The notes beneath the pieces were generated by a model. The model saw only the letters and a list, made by a program, of their open reading frames with translations. It made no database searches and was not told the DNA's origin. Shown piece after piece: positions 45,450-56,775 of a stretch of 64,000 nt of DNA. Position 1 is the stretch's first letter. Each line of letters begins with the position of its first letter. A program made the translations under genes and the position numbers. This DNA is from Ophiosphaerella korrae (Eukaryota > Ascomycota > Dothideomycetes > Pleosporales > Phaeosphaeriaceae): positions 310,001 through 374,000 of the forward strand of contig JALNQF010000018.1 in assembly GCA_028456385.1 (NCBI GenBank), read 5' to 3'.

Positions 45450-46600
45450 CCCCCGTGGCTATCATTCCGTTTCCTCTTTTGGCCTTAACTACAGATTAGT
45501 AACTCGATAACAATTCGGCCTTGCGCTTACCTCGATTGGGTGATTTTTGGGCCTGCACGTTCTCCAGATCTTCTTCCGTATCAGCAACGGATCAGATGTC
45601 GTAGCCTGTAGATGAAGGGACATCAGACTCTCAGCGCCCTCAATGTCGATTGCGGCGTCATGGCTCACAGTACGTGAGTCAAACTTGCTCGTGTCAGCGG
45701 TGTGGATGGAGCAACTCTGGTCAAGAGTACGAACCTCTCGTTCTTGGATACTTCTCCGCGGTGAGGACAGTTCTGTAGGCATTAGAAATGCGGAAACAGT
45801 GTCGGTGATCGGCTGGTTCATGGTAGGAGATGAAGAATTGTTTGGTGCGTTGAGTGGATCTCATACGACTACCTTTTATAACAAAACCCCCTGGCTGAAT
45901 GAGTACTGATAATACCGTAGCCTCAACAGCCCACCGATAAGCCTCCACATCATGCAACGACCGTAGGCGGTGGTGGAGATCCCTGAGCATGATTTCATGC
46001 GTCAAACTGCTCCCTGCTGCGCCGAGTGGCTTTACCAACAGCTTCGCGCAGGGGTGAGTAGTGTTCAAACATTGCTACTCATTGTTTACCGGCGTGTCGC
46101 GATTAATTGGCTAATAGTGTACCATCAAAGCATGCTCCACATCCTAGCAGGAGGCTGTGGGCAGGAGTATTGCTCATCTTTCAAAACATCTTCAGCTACT
46201 TTAATGTCATCTCGGCTTCGTCATCTCAACCTCTCGTCATCACGACTCTACGGCTTACGGCAGTGTATATACCTCTTTACGGTCTAACCTCTGCCGCTTT
46301 TTCAACAATCTGACTCCCGTTGGGTCATCTTGTCGCTCAGCCTCTACTCGGTGATCGCCTTTCCCTACCGCTCTTTCTGTCAACACAAAAGTGCCCCAAC
46401 CTAACCTTCAGAGCTTGTTGTTTTGTAAGCGACTGTGTTGCCATTTTCCAATCAGTTGCTTAGTTGAAAAGTGGCCGAATTCAACCAGTCGCCGACACTG
46501 ATTTTAGTTGAGCTTCTCTTTTCACATGTCACAATGGCTAAGACATAAGAGATGGGGAGAGAAAAATGGTCGCTGGCCGAAAGACTTTAACCACTACGAA
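45450..46600. repeat. Repeat copy 2, weakly mutated
   Basis: Same orientation and order as 28740-30090, but with normal GC. It keeps recognisable - strand open frames (46068-45721, including LHDVEAYRWAVEATVLSVLI, and 45821-45489), which overlap in shifted frames near 45780, so the gene they represent is broken. The + strand ends with ATGGCTAAGACATAAG at 46532, a dead start of the AT-hook gene found intact at 30041. It lacks the nested insertion seen in copy 1. The unit therefore holds two divergent gene starts around a shared promoter. Confidence 0.75.
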
Positions 46601-46915
46601 GGAATTGTATTCCTACTAGCGCAAGTATTAATTTTGAATCCCAATTCCAGCTGTATTTCGCCATCTCAAGTAGCTTAGATTATAAATATTGTCTTATTGA
46701 TCCTATCTACTATCAATCAATGCCATCTTCTCTTGCGTGGGCTGAGGCACCCCAAAGCTTCAAAGTACGGAACTATAAACATATGGCTGGAACTCATTAC
46801 TTTCCGAGTTATATACTATACATATTTGATATTTAGAGCTAAAGAGGATTTATAGTGAAGTTAGATGGCTTTAGTCACATTTATATAGATTCTCAAATAT
46901 CGACACCTCACAATT
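46601..46915. other. Intergenic, AT-rich
   Basis: AT-rich spacer between repeat copy 2 and the next small gene. No feature seen. Confidence 0.4.
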
Positions 46916-47408
46916 TTAATAGATTTTTCTTTCAGATCTATTAATATATAATAATCTCTTTCCCTTCTCTCCGAAGCATTTCCTGCCCTCCTTATCAGTC
47001 ATAACAGGTCCCTGATATGCATGACCTTCACAATCAATTCTTTTACACTGAGAACCTGATACGGGATATTTAGTCATAATATTAGTGCCGTATTTTTTTC
47101 TTCTTTCCCATGTTTCCCCTTTCTCTAAAATATAGCATTTCTCGGCACATACTTTCTTTCCCCCTTGTATATGGCTACAACGATATTCTGGAAGAAAATA
47201 ATTGCTGTCGATCGTAACGGTATCTATTCGATCCTCTTTCTCCCAGCTGTCGAGATCTTTACTTTTGTCCAATTTCTTCCGTGCTCTTCCTAGCTCTCCT
47301 ACTCCTTGGATGTAACTCACGTTTGAGTGGTGGACCCGAGAAGAATAGTATGGGGTCGGATGTCGGCATACGTTTCTTCTCGCTCTTTGGATCCCAGTCC
47401 GTCACCAT
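46916..47408 (-). CDS. Small six-cysteine hypothetical protein
   Basis: I read two exons, 47408-47321 and 47256-46916 (intron GTGAGT...GTAAAG, 64 nt), in frame, giving 142 residues. The start ATG opens MVTDWDPKSEKKRMPTSD. The second exon carries six cysteines (EYRCSH, KKVCAEKCY, SQCKRIDCEG, RKCFGE) in a basic context. No signal peptide is evident, so it does not look like a classical secreted effector; a small metal-binding or unknown fold is possible. The surrounding DNA is AT-rich accessory sequence. The splice acceptor is my choice, to keep frame, and is not certain. Confidence 0.4.
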
Positions 47409-47935
47409 ACCGGACTGCAAGTAGGTAAATTGGCGCGGTTTGGTATGTTAATGGATCGGCTTGTTTGCATACAGTAACTGCAGGATAGTCACAGCATATG
47501 TCCTCGTAGCATAGCTATTATCTGCAAGAATATGCCTCTAATGACTTCGTGGGACCGAAATCAGGTACTGTGCGTATACTACCGGATGAATGTGCATGGA
47601 TGCCAAGGATGTTTGGGCGAGGGGAGACCAAAACCGGGACCCTATGCTATTGCTAGAGTGTACCATTATCAGGCGCCCAAGGAGGGTCCAAAACCAGGCC
47701 CTAGCCTGAGCATACCGAAGCGAGCAACGATTCGCCCAATCGTGCATCTCTTCCCGTCACTGCCAGAAGTTTAAACACAAATGCACAAATAACTTAACTT
47801 CGTAACTTAGACTATACAGGTTCTTGGTTATCATAAGAGGTATCAATTTAACAAATTCTGGTCTATCTGTGCTACATCTTATTTAGAGAGGGTTTGGTTT
47901 ATATGCAGGACAATTCCGATAGTCCGGAACGCATA
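47409..47935. other. Intergenic
   Basis: A + frame (47532-47774) contains two related pieces, GRPKPGP and GPKPGP, but no family is recognised. Possibly an upstream exon of the Myb-like fragment that follows. Confidence 0.3.
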
Positions 47936-47937
47936 TA

Positions 47938-48078
47938 CCGTGGTTGAAGCCGGACGAACTGCGGTTGCTTGCATACAAGAAAGATATGAATATGGAGTGG
48001 AGGGATATATTTAAACTCTTCCCAGATCGAACCCCAGGCGCAGTGCGGACACGCTGGCACATGCTACAAGGGAAATGA
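47938..48078 (+). pseudogene. Myb/SANT-like domain fragment
   Basis: The frame reads PWLKPDELRLLAYKKDMNME, then WRDIFKLFPDRTPGAVRTRW and a TGA at 48076. The spaced tryptophans and RTPGAVRTRW are the pattern of fungal Myb/SANT repeats that bind DNA. No ATG is in frame directly upstream; a TAG occurs 18-20 bases before. It is either the last exon of an unresolved gene or a fragment. Confidence 0.5.
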
Positions 48079-48780
48079 TCCGTCGATACCACCGACCTCC
48101 TTGGCTTACCAGCGACGAACACAGATGAACAGGTGCAGGATATGTAAGAAGTTACTTGCCTTAGTTGGTACGTTGCCGCTCGTGTGGGGAAGGAGACCCC
48201 TTGCGGTTCTGCCCAGACACTTCCGAAAACCCAATCGTCACAATGAGGTACTCATAATACCAAACTCCCCAACTCGATCTTATTGAGACATCTGCATCGG
48301 ACCTATGGACTTTAGGGGCCGGTGCCGCGACGACATCAAGCTGCTACTCGAGAAGGCCTTGCACTACTCCGTGATTTCTTGACGGAAGGGTATTTTGATA
48401 AAGTTTGTTTAAATACACGAGCTCAACATATGACCAAACAAAGTACGCACGCAACCAAACATTAGGAAACTCGCAGTCCTACATGCCAACACGTCAAATG
48501 TTCAATGCGCTGGCGGTGGCCAAGCCCCTACATCATGCCCATACAAGCAACCCAAATAAAGTATGAAAGCAACTTTGGTACAGTATTGAGCTCATTCACG
48601 AAGGACGAGATATGATGATCAAGTGGGCGTGTAAACGGAGCTCATCACAACTCAGGAAAACCCCTTACATTGTACACAATGAGGCTGGTCGCACAAGTAT
48701 CGGCATCTACAATGTTCCACTTGATCATCAAGAAATCAAGAGTTGGTTAAGACCAATTATTCTCAATGGAGCACTCACTG
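48079..48780. other. Intergenic
   Basis: No supported gene. A + open frame (48612-48908) overlaps the cysteine-rich gene on the other strand and has no motif. Confidence 0.35.
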
Positions 48781-49170
48781 CTAAGAATACGTGCATCTGG
48801 TGCAAACCCAATGATCACACCTCCCACGTCCACCTGGAGGTCCTAAACATCCATCCATTCTGTTACCAACGTCACCACATCGACAACAGGTCCAACCATT
48901 CCGCTTGAGATCTTCGAGATAGCAAGCTGTACGGCCACATAAGCCGTGGTCGGAAACAGCTATTGTCGCCCTTTGGTTGTTGTGGCACATCGACCATTGT
49001 TGCGTAGCGCGGTTGTAAGTAGTCTCATCGCAGTATCCAGCTTCGCCATATCCCCTATGGCCGCATCGATACTGCTTGTAACAACGACGGCACACGCAGT
49101 TGGCACTTCCGAACAGCGAGACGGAGCGTGGAGAAAAGAGGATATCTGGTCGCCTATTAAGAATAGGCAC
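48781..49170 (-). CDS. Cysteine-rich zinc-binding-like protein, 5' end unresolved
   Basis: About 129 codons read on the - strand, ending CDHWVCTRCTYS before the stop. Cysteine pairs CVCRRC, then GWTCCRCGDVGNRMDGC and CDHWVCTRC form two likely zinc sites, a layout common in small fungal proteins of unknown function (a CxxC knuckle with W before it). The frame opens at a GTG, not ATG, so an upstream exon is needed; I could not fix it. The role is unknown, possibly protein or nucleic-acid binding. Confidence 0.45.
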   Translation of the reverse strand: MPILNRRPDILFSPRSVSLFGSANCVCRRCYKQYRCGHRGYGEAGYCDETTYNRATQQWSMCHNNQRATIAVSDHGLCGRTACYLEDLKRNGWTCCRCGDVGNRMDGCLGPPGGRGRCDHWVCTRCTYS

Positions 49171-49850
49171 TTTAAAGTAGAGTATGAAAGACGAATGAAA
49201 TACTGCATCTTGTCTGAGGATTCCAGCAACCTTTTATCTTCGTCTTGTGATTATAGAAGCGCTGCTCTTTTCATGGTCTGGGGTATCAGCCACTCTGAAA
49301 CCAGTCCTGGCGGTGCCTATGCATTTTTAATACTCGAAGGAAAGATTTTGACCAATCCTAAGAGAAAAGCATTCAACAAATGCAGCAGCCATATCTATAC
49401 AGGCGTATAGGAAGGTGGATTATTTCAAATTGGTACTAACGTCGGGCACCGAAGATGTTCTACTAGGTGAAGGAAGTTTGAAATGGAACTGAAGGAGGAG
49501 GCACAGCACTGGCTATTTATAAACTCGCCCGTCTTTTTCTTATGGTCGGCGCTTGTGATGAGAAAATCGTACCTGCTACGCTTCACGCGCTATGGCGCAG
49601 TTTGGCGTTTGAAGGTTGTCTCAGATGATCCAATCTTTCTTCCAAATGCGACAGTGTGAAGGTCCTGGCACGTGTCTAAATACAGATCCATATTGTTGAA
49701 GCTGAGCTATGTAAGCCATCTCATCTCGGAGATGTTACTACCGCTCCAGCAGCAAGTATCATTATACCGCATTAGACGGAGAATTTTGCGGACAATAATT
49801 TGCAATAAAAAACTAAATTGAAACTATGCTACAGATCTATCAGCTAAGGC
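49171..49850. other. Intergenic
   Basis: May contain the missing 5' exon of the preceding cysteine-rich gene. Nothing else recognised. Confidence 0.35.
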
Positions 49851-50873
49851 TTAGCAACGCGCCTCAATCCCGAGATATTCCAGTATTTTGGCTAGGCCTT
49901 GCAAGTCTCCTTGTACTGTCCCTGCTATCTTTTTCTCTACCCAGCCTTCTGTGCATCCACCTCCGAAATCGATAATCCACGCATCTTTATTGACGTCAAT
50001 TAAGACGTTGTCTGGCTTCACATCTCCCCAAATAATGCCAGCCTCGTGTAAACTTTTCAGTGTATGTGTGATTTGATTTGCCCACTGCTGCCGGAAATAG
50101 CTCGGCGTGTCAGATTTCACAGCGCATCCTAAGGTTACGTTCCGACAATCGATATAGGAAAGTAATAGCCCATAGACCAGGCCGCTGTTGTCATCCTGTA
50201 CAAGACTATAAAGCCGAGAAATACGTAAATGTTGTTCTAGCCCAGCCTCTCCTATGCTCTTGTAGTTGCTGAGCTCGACTCGCGCGGATCCAGTATCTCC
50301 CGAATAATACGCTTTGAAGAAGCAGGTCGTCTTTCCATCGACAAGTACCTTCGTTGGAGCACGAGACAGTGCCTCTTCGGGATAGTCGTCGCAAAGTTGG
50401 ACCTGCCGTGGGTGGAATGATGGCCATGGCGAACAAAGTTCCTGGGACAGGCGAACTCCATAGGGAAGTTGTTCGGATTGGACTTGGCTGTTCGGAAAGG
50501 GTACAAGCTCTCCTTTGACAGCGCGCAAAGTATATTCCACAGTATCCGGGAAGAGGTGCTCTTGTAGGGTGGGCTTCTGGTATCCGACCAGAGGTGGCAC
50601 GTTCCGGAATATTGGTAAAAAAGGCTCGAGAACCCAGTCATAGAAATCATCGACAGTCAGGCCATCTAGTTCGAAGGCCTCTGCAACTTGAAGGTAGTGG
50701 ATATACCTTTCCTTGATGGAGGGCGATTCCTCGAAGTTATCAGCCGAAAGGGCGATGTGGAAGCGCTTGCCGTTGCACATGACCGTCAACTCAGACTCGG
50801 CGTCATGGTCGCTGAAGAGGAAGTCGACGACGGAATAACACGGCCGCCCATCCATATTGGGGTGGGAAACCAT
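49851..50873 (-). CDS. Protein-kinase-like protein
   Basis: 340 residues, single exon, ATG at 50873-50871. The N-terminal 170 residues are specific to the fungal subfamily (YSVVDFLFSDHDAESELTVM). The kinase-like fold then shows a beta-3 lysine (TCFFKAYY, K187), a helix-C glutamate candidate, the catalytic loop GIIWGDVKPDNVLID (D284, N289) and IDFGGG (D302). HRD is replaced by WGD and DFG is followed by GG, as in several fungal small kinase-like families. Catalysis is possible since K, D, N and D are all kept. The domain is short at the C-terminus, lacking the last helices of a normal kinase lobe. Intact, in an otherwise decayed stretch. Confidence 0.8.
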   Translation of the reverse strand: MVSHPNMDGRPCYSVVDFLFSDHDAESELTVMCNGKRFHIALSADNFEESPSIKERYIHYLQVAEAFELDGLTVDDFYDWVLEPFLPIFRNVPPLVGYQKPTLQEHLFPDTVEYTLRAVKGELVPFPNSQVQSEQLPYGVRLSQELCSPWPSFHPRQVQLCDDYPEEALSRAPTKVLVDGKTTCFFKAYYSGDTGSARVELSNYKSIGEAGLEQHLRISRLYSLVQDDNSGLVYGLLLSYIDCRNVTLGCAVKSDTPSYFRQQWANQITHTLKSLHEAGIIWGDVKPDNVLIDVNKDAWIIDFGGGCTEGWVEKKIAGTVQGDLQGLAKILEYLGIEARC

Positions 50874-51504
50874 TTAAGCATCCAGGGGATGGTAATAAGA
50901 AAGAGGTGGCAGGAGGTGTGAGAGAGTGTAGCAGCTTGTTGGATAGAGGTCTGTTGATTTTATGAGGGCGGCTCGGTGCTTCAGTTTCCTGGGGGCGGAG
51001 TAAGCGAAGGTGCCTCACGATTTGGCCACTAGCCAGGCTCGTTCATTTCTGCCTGGTGCACCCTTCTCTGCCTCTTCACCACCCTCCGCTGCCATCTCTG
51101 ATGGGTCGGGATTGCTCCCTTCAACAAACTCTACACCACAACGCCAAACATCTTAAGAGATAACACTCACAACCCAGCCGTAATTTCGGGACTTAGAGCA
51201 GTATATATCTGCTTCTGTATGTTGTAGTCTTCTAAAAATGAAACAATGGTTAGTTAAATAACGTAATGAAACTGTTCCTATTCACAACAATAATTATTAA
51301 GGCAAGAGTACTTCATCCTCCGTTCAACTAGTATTCAATAAATCTTTAAAATGCTATGTAACTCTGACGAAAGTATTAGATAGAGCGAGGTTATAAATTT
51401 TTTGGTCGACAGATGTCATGGCTCTATCGTCTTATCTCATCACAATTCTCCATCTCAGGCATATGCTATGCTATTCGAGCTACTCAAGCTGCAGGCTTGT
51501 GTGC
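50874..51504. other. Intergenic
   Basis: Promoter side of the kinase-like gene and 3' side of the methyltransferase relic. AT-rich from about 51240 to 51400. Nothing else seen. Confidence 0.4.
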
Positions 51505-52449
51505 CTATACTACAGCTGGGGGATAAAGCCCACCCTTTCAAGTTAATTCCTTCTTCAGATCGTCGGACAGGCTGTCGATTTTCTCAGGCGGCAGGTCTAC
51601 AGATCCAGCGGGCAAGGCTAGAAAAATGTTTAGCGCAATTCGACAACATCATAGCCGCTGCACGGAGGATCAAAAAACTTACTCTTGACGAATGTAGACA
51701 AACCTTTGGCTGCAATTATGGTAGCATACACATCTTGCTTGCCGAGATTTGGATCGGGGTTCATAGCGCCATACCTGGTGTTGAACACCTTGCTATGCAC
51801 GTCGACAAAGCCAGTAGATTTGAGTTATGCAGGCAGTTTGCTGGTGAGCTCTAGGCTGCCGCCTATAGCGTTGAACACTCCTTCTATTACTTTGACGAGG
51901 TTGTACATCGCCTCACTATCCTCCTCGGGAAGCACATTGGTGGCCTTGATGAGTTAGATCTAACCTCCGTGCTTTACAAGAGCGGATAAGGTGGTTACTG
52001 CCTGTTGTTGGCCAGCAGCAGCAAGAGCGAGACGCTGATGGACAAAGTCGAAACTCTAATGCTATTCATCGGGCTATAGTTTGTTGATATCCTGAGCTTG
52101 ATATAACTAGCTAGGGGGAGATTGTGCGGGGAATAGAATGGGATCAATCTCCGCGCCAACAAACTGGTGCTGTACAGGCGCAGTCGAAGCGGCAAGATCC
52201 CGGATCTATGTGCTATGTAGCAGGGCTTTGGGTTTGTGTGTGGGGGCCGAAAATAATATGGAGGTTTGCCTTTTTCAACACAATCAACTTACCGTCAGCG
52301 GTAGCCGAATCTAGAATTCGGAGCGGAGTGCTTGAGGCAATGGATGTCATGACTAGCTCTCTCATTGTATCTTTGATGACACCGCGTTGATTGGCCAATC
52401 GGTCAACCTCAGTCTCTCGCTGGAGTGGTTATTCCAGTTTTTTCTGCAT
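51505..52449 (-). pseudogene. SAM-dependent methyltransferase relic with ten in-frame stops
   Basis: Despite having no long open frame, the - strand reads as a Rossmann methyltransferase. The start is MQKKLE, then LRILDSATADG (SAM-binding motif I), an intron, APVQHQFVGAEIDPILFP, FDFVHQRLALAAAGQQQA, LVKHGG, LIKATNVLPEEDSEAM, STGFVDVHSKVFNTRYGAMN, a second intron (GTAAGT...TTTCTAG, 51680-51613), and LPAGSVDLPPEKIDS. In-frame stops start (minus strand) at 52431, 52208, 52109, 52076, 52064, 52058, 51962, 51956, 51827 and 51540. Each can be explained by one C-to-T change on either strand (Q, W or R codons). The first acceptor site also looks damaged. This is the clearest RIP-like gene in the window. 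Confidence 0.8.
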
Positions 52450-53957
52450 GTTTTTGATGTTAGAGAGCTTGAAATTAGGGGTGAGGTGCAGAGTAGAAGA
52501 AAGAGCCTTCTAAGTACAGTGCTGTGGTGAGTGCGACTAACTGGTCTTGATATAGATGCATAGGTACATGTCAGGCAGCCAACAGTTGTTAGAACTTTCC
52601 TACAGTCACCCAAAATAGATTTCCCAGTCAATAATGGAGCTGGTAGGTAGTTGTAGTGAGACAGATGTAAGGGAGAGGCATTGGTCTCAGGAAATTGGAA
52701 AACAGCATCACTGTGCTATCTGCCTACCCAGTACCTAATTTTACATGGTCAATTAACTCCCAACCAAGTCGAAGCACTGATAGACCTTGCTCATCTCCTA
52801 TATACATATTAGCTAGCTTGGATCGGCTATTTACTTTACTCAATAACCCTTTCCAATTACCTATTGACCGCTCTCTCAAATTGTGTGACAAAGTCATGGC
52901 CGAGTCCATATATCTATGATACTGTTATTAGCCAACAGAACTGATTTCTAAGGGCTGCTCATTAGTCCTGCTTGTTGTATGCCAAGGTGTAGTCAATAGT
53001 AAGGCGGTTGGGTTAGCTACGGTCACAACGAGTCAAAAGCGATACCTAAACCACCACCAACAGCTTACTAGATTCCGCGAATTGACTTATTTAATCATAA
53101 TACCAGGCGCTAATAAGCCTCCGCCCATCGCGATACCATAATGCAACACCCACTCTCTACCACTTGGATTCCTCAACATATGTTGGGGGCTGAGCGTACC
53201 AAGGAGTCGACTAATTCCTTACTACTTCTACGACATAGACATTTGCTCACGATAGAGTTTAGTACTATCGCCACCTCCGCGGGCTAATTTTGTGTGCTGA
53301 TAGTAGTTCGAGCCTGCAGTTAACAGCATAGTCTAAAGACGCGCTACCGAACCTCCGCGCCGTTGCAAACGCGGATATACGCTGGGTAAATATTGGTTCT
53401 GGTTCATACTGAGTGCTAATATATGCTGTATACCTAAACTCGTTGCAAAAGAAACTGCTGCGATAACTTAGGTGAAGAAGAGGGGGCGCTCGAGCAGTTT
53501 AAGCAGTTTTTGAGCACCTTCCTCATTATGAAGCTTAGTAAGAACGTCTAGAAGTGCATGATCGCGGAGGCGCAAGGCAGTAAACCAACCGAGATTGTAA
53601 GTACTGGTGGTTGTGAGAGATTAAACCTCGGCGTGGGGTAACCTAGGTAACCTTGGAATCTGTGGTGATGAGGATGATATGGCTGCTTTGTGCTGTGATT
53701 GGATCGCAAGAATTCGCGAAAGACGGCGCCCAAGAAGTTTAATCACCTTGTTTACGCCACTCCATCAACCTCCAGCCACTGAGATCTTCGAACAGCAATA
53801 GATAGCTAATGAACACAACATGCAACCCCTTTACGTGTTAAACAGCTGAGTATGGCTTTCGCCATGCAGTCGTTTGATCTAAAGGGGAGGGAATCCCATT
53901 CCTGGGTTTTCGCACTTCGCATCCCACCCTCAGCGCACGTATTTTTTTCGCGTCACA
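52450..53957. other. Intergenic, degenerate
   Basis: No complete gene. Pieces around 53100-53300 (+) read SLPLGFLNICWGLSVPRSR, and 53480-53560 (+) GALEQFKQFLSTFLIMKL, each interrupted by TAA or TAG, suggesting more decayed coding DNA. The last 100 bp is the peroxygenase promoter. Confidence 0.35.
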
Positions 53958-55016
53958 ATGAATATAGCATTCATTGCGTTTGCATCCTTGAGTGTCGGCA
54001 TCGCGTCTGGCAATTTGCTAGGGCTGCCACTGGATATAGCTGGCCTACTCACGTCCTTGGCACCAGCTCCTGGTGACGATGCTCGATTCACGTCGTTCAC
54101 TCCTCCAGGTCTGTACGATGGTATATTCACACTGAAGTTCGTGCCTCAAATTCGCGCTGATTGGATTCTAGTTCGATCACCTTGCCCTGCACTTAATGGT
54201 ATAAAAATAATCGGCCAACCTATGTCCAATGATGCTAATCTGCGTTCATATAGCGCTGGCAAACCATGGCTTCCTCAATCACGACGGCCGCAACATGACA
54301 ATTCCTCATCTAGTCAAAGGATTATCAGAAGGGCTGAATGTCGGCGCCGAAGTTACTGTTGCTCTAAGTGGCGCTGCTCTAGCCACTTCACCAAATCCAG
54401 GGAGTGGTTCGTTCGATTTGAACGACCTCATTGCCATTGAACACGATGCTAGCATGTCTCGTAAAGATGCTGCGTTTGGAAGTGCTGAACAATTTGATAG
54501 CGTCAGTTGGGAACAGTATCTACGAACGTTTGACGGGAAGACAATGACCGACGTTCCTACAGCGTCAAAAGCAAAGTTTGCAAGGTTCAACGATAGTTTG
54601 ACTCACAATCCCGCTTTCAAGTATGGTGCGCGCGAAGTGGTTCTCTCTTATGGAGAGAATGCTCTATATATCCAGGCCATGGGTGGCCTCGTATCCGGCA
54701 AAGCGAAACTTAGTTACGTTCGCAGCCTTTTCGAGCAGGAAAAGCTGCCGTATGATTTGGGGTGGAGACCTAGCGCGGCGCCGATAACGCTGGCTTCTGT
54801 GGGTGCAATGATAGTACAACTGATCGTCTCCGGCCCTCAGCCAGTACCTGAGGCAGGGGTGGTTGTGGCGTAAGTCTCCCATTCGATTTTTTGTGTATGA
54901 AAACCACTGACACACCGCTCAGTGACACTTACAAGACCACTTTAGTCTCATTTGCGGGCGGTTCAAAGATCTTGGCAAGTCTTACCGAAGGTATTAGCTC
55001 GATACTTGGGTTGTGA
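53958..55016 (+). CDS. Secreted heme-thiolate peroxidase / unspecific peroxygenase
   Basis: Chloroperoxidase-type enzyme (peroxidase family 2) that uses H2O2 to oxygenate organic substrates, acting outside the cell. Exons are 53958-54108, 54172-54198 (only 27 nt), 54254-54869 and 54923-55016, giving 295 residues, typical of the short family. A signal peptide is visible (MNIAFIAFASLSVGIASG). The second exon alone encodes the heme-ligand motif RSPCPALN, with Cys55. ALANHGFLNHDGRN follows, and the acid-base motif EHD is at residues 122-124 (IAIEHDASMSR). The C-terminus shows alternating helices and a hydrophobic end. All family hallmarks are present, so it should be active. Confidence 0.92.
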
Positions 55017-56775
55017 GACTTCCAATTTGTTTGTCATGACAGATTGCTTAAAAATAAGTGATATAACTCATCAGTCCAAAATTTTCAATTACTATCATGA
55101 AGTCATTTATGGTGCGTAGCCGGGTTATTCAGAGGGTTTTGCAGGAATTGGTTGCGGCGAGCCTCTTCACTCTCACCAGCCTTGGCTCCGGCATTTATTG
55201 GCGCTCCAAGGAAATTTCCGTGTTGTTGTAGTAAAATTATTTGGCCCTGATCTCCTCAATCCATCAAATGCACGGTTCCTGGGTCCTCGAGTACATGCCC
55301 ATCGAGTTCCCGAGGTCGGCCAAACGAAACGCATGTATATATACGCCTCCCTCGGGTTCATCTGTCACGCCAGCGAATGGCACCCCATCTATAGGGGTCA
55401 ATTTCTCCATTTAAGCTGGGAAGGCTGCGCCAAAGCAACCTTCTTCTACGCTCCTTGCCATGCCAGCAAACGGCAACTTAACTATAACGCTCAATTTTTC
55501 TACTTAAGCTGCGGGGTGAGTACACTACTTGAGACGTAGTAGCCTAACAGCCCGCAGATTACTCATAACATAACTTTTTTTTTTTTTTTTTTGCAAAATC
55601 AAAGTTGAGGTAGGGGTAGCTTATGACTCCTAGTTATGTCCTTCGCTAATATTATCTATTGCACACATCTAGTCTTGATGCTAGGAGAGTGATTTTCCTC
55701 CTTTTTGGTCTATCATAAGGTAAATCTATAATGCTCAAGGCTAGGTAAGGAACCCAACTGACTTTAGCAGGGCAAGAGAAAATCATTTTGTCTCGTATGG
55801 CAGACGACGTTACTTATCAAACTCATTGAGTTCTTATCTTCGAGTAGGTACTCTGTTCCAGGCGATTAAACTTGGCATCGCAGTACAATATCTAATTAAT
55901 GTCTACTAGCAAGGAGAAGTACGATGTATTCAACAATATGCATCAAAGCTTCCAGATTATCTTCTACGTATTGGTTCCTCTAGGTTCCTCTGGAGCGAAA
56001 TTTTGACACAAGAGTGCAAAATAGTATCATACCGGACCACCGAATTGGCCGCAATAAATCTCTCTAGAAGCTCGCTTGACGCTAGCATTGCCCGCATCGT
56101 CTAAAAAATATGGAGAAAATGTGGAGAAAGCCAGCCGGGAAGTGGAGGGTATGCGGAGGTCAGCATTTAAAGTTCAGCTGTTGTCGGCTATCCAATCTTT
56201 AAGGTTCCGTTGCCGTGATGTATAACTTCAGACACCGACAATCCATTCTTGAATCATCCTTCCTGGCAATGCGCAGACCCCGAAGCGGAACTAGTTTGAG
56301 TCAATAGCAGCGTGTACGTGTTCTGATAACTGCATAACTGCATGCAATGTTGCTTTGAGAGTTGCAGGGTGGATCTGTAGCTTACCTCAGGCCGAAAAGA
56401 TATCTCTAATCTGGTTGGAAATTGAAATTCGAACACACCACAGGAAGCGCCGAGAAATCGCCGTCGTCACAACAAGTAGCCGAACGCTGTCCATCTTTCG
56501 CATCTCATGTTCAGCCATTTTGCATCGGTTGATACCTGTACGCTAGCCAGACCTATCGGCAGGCTCGGCGGCTTTTGAATTGGGGCCCCGGAGAACCTAA
56601 ACCAAGGCATGTTCGTCCCAACACTTTGAACGGGTTTTGCTCGTCATCCGAGGGTACGGGCCGTCGTTATATAATAACCTGGTCGTGCGCGATTATTGAA
56701 TCCCAGCAAGCTCGTTTTGGCACGAACAAGTCGACCCTCTTCGCACTCGCCAAACATTGCACCATTATCGCAAAC
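55017..56775. other. Intergenic with tandem duplication and poly-T
   Basis: 1.76 kb. A 94-bp-spaced duplication lies at 55362-55520 and a poly-T run at about 55571-55592. No gene is recognised; the frame 55198-55539 spans the duplication and is not trusted. The right part is AT-rich and then leads to the MFS promoter. Confidence 0.45.
55362..55520 (+). repeat. Imperfect direct duplication
   Basis: TGTCACGCCAGCGAATGGCA at 55362 is repeated as TGCCATGCCAGCAAACGGCA at 55456. Both copies continue to similar ends (TCCATTTAAGCTGGG and TCTACTTAAGCTGCGGG). The spacing is 94 bp; several differences are C/T or G/A. Confidence 0.6.
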
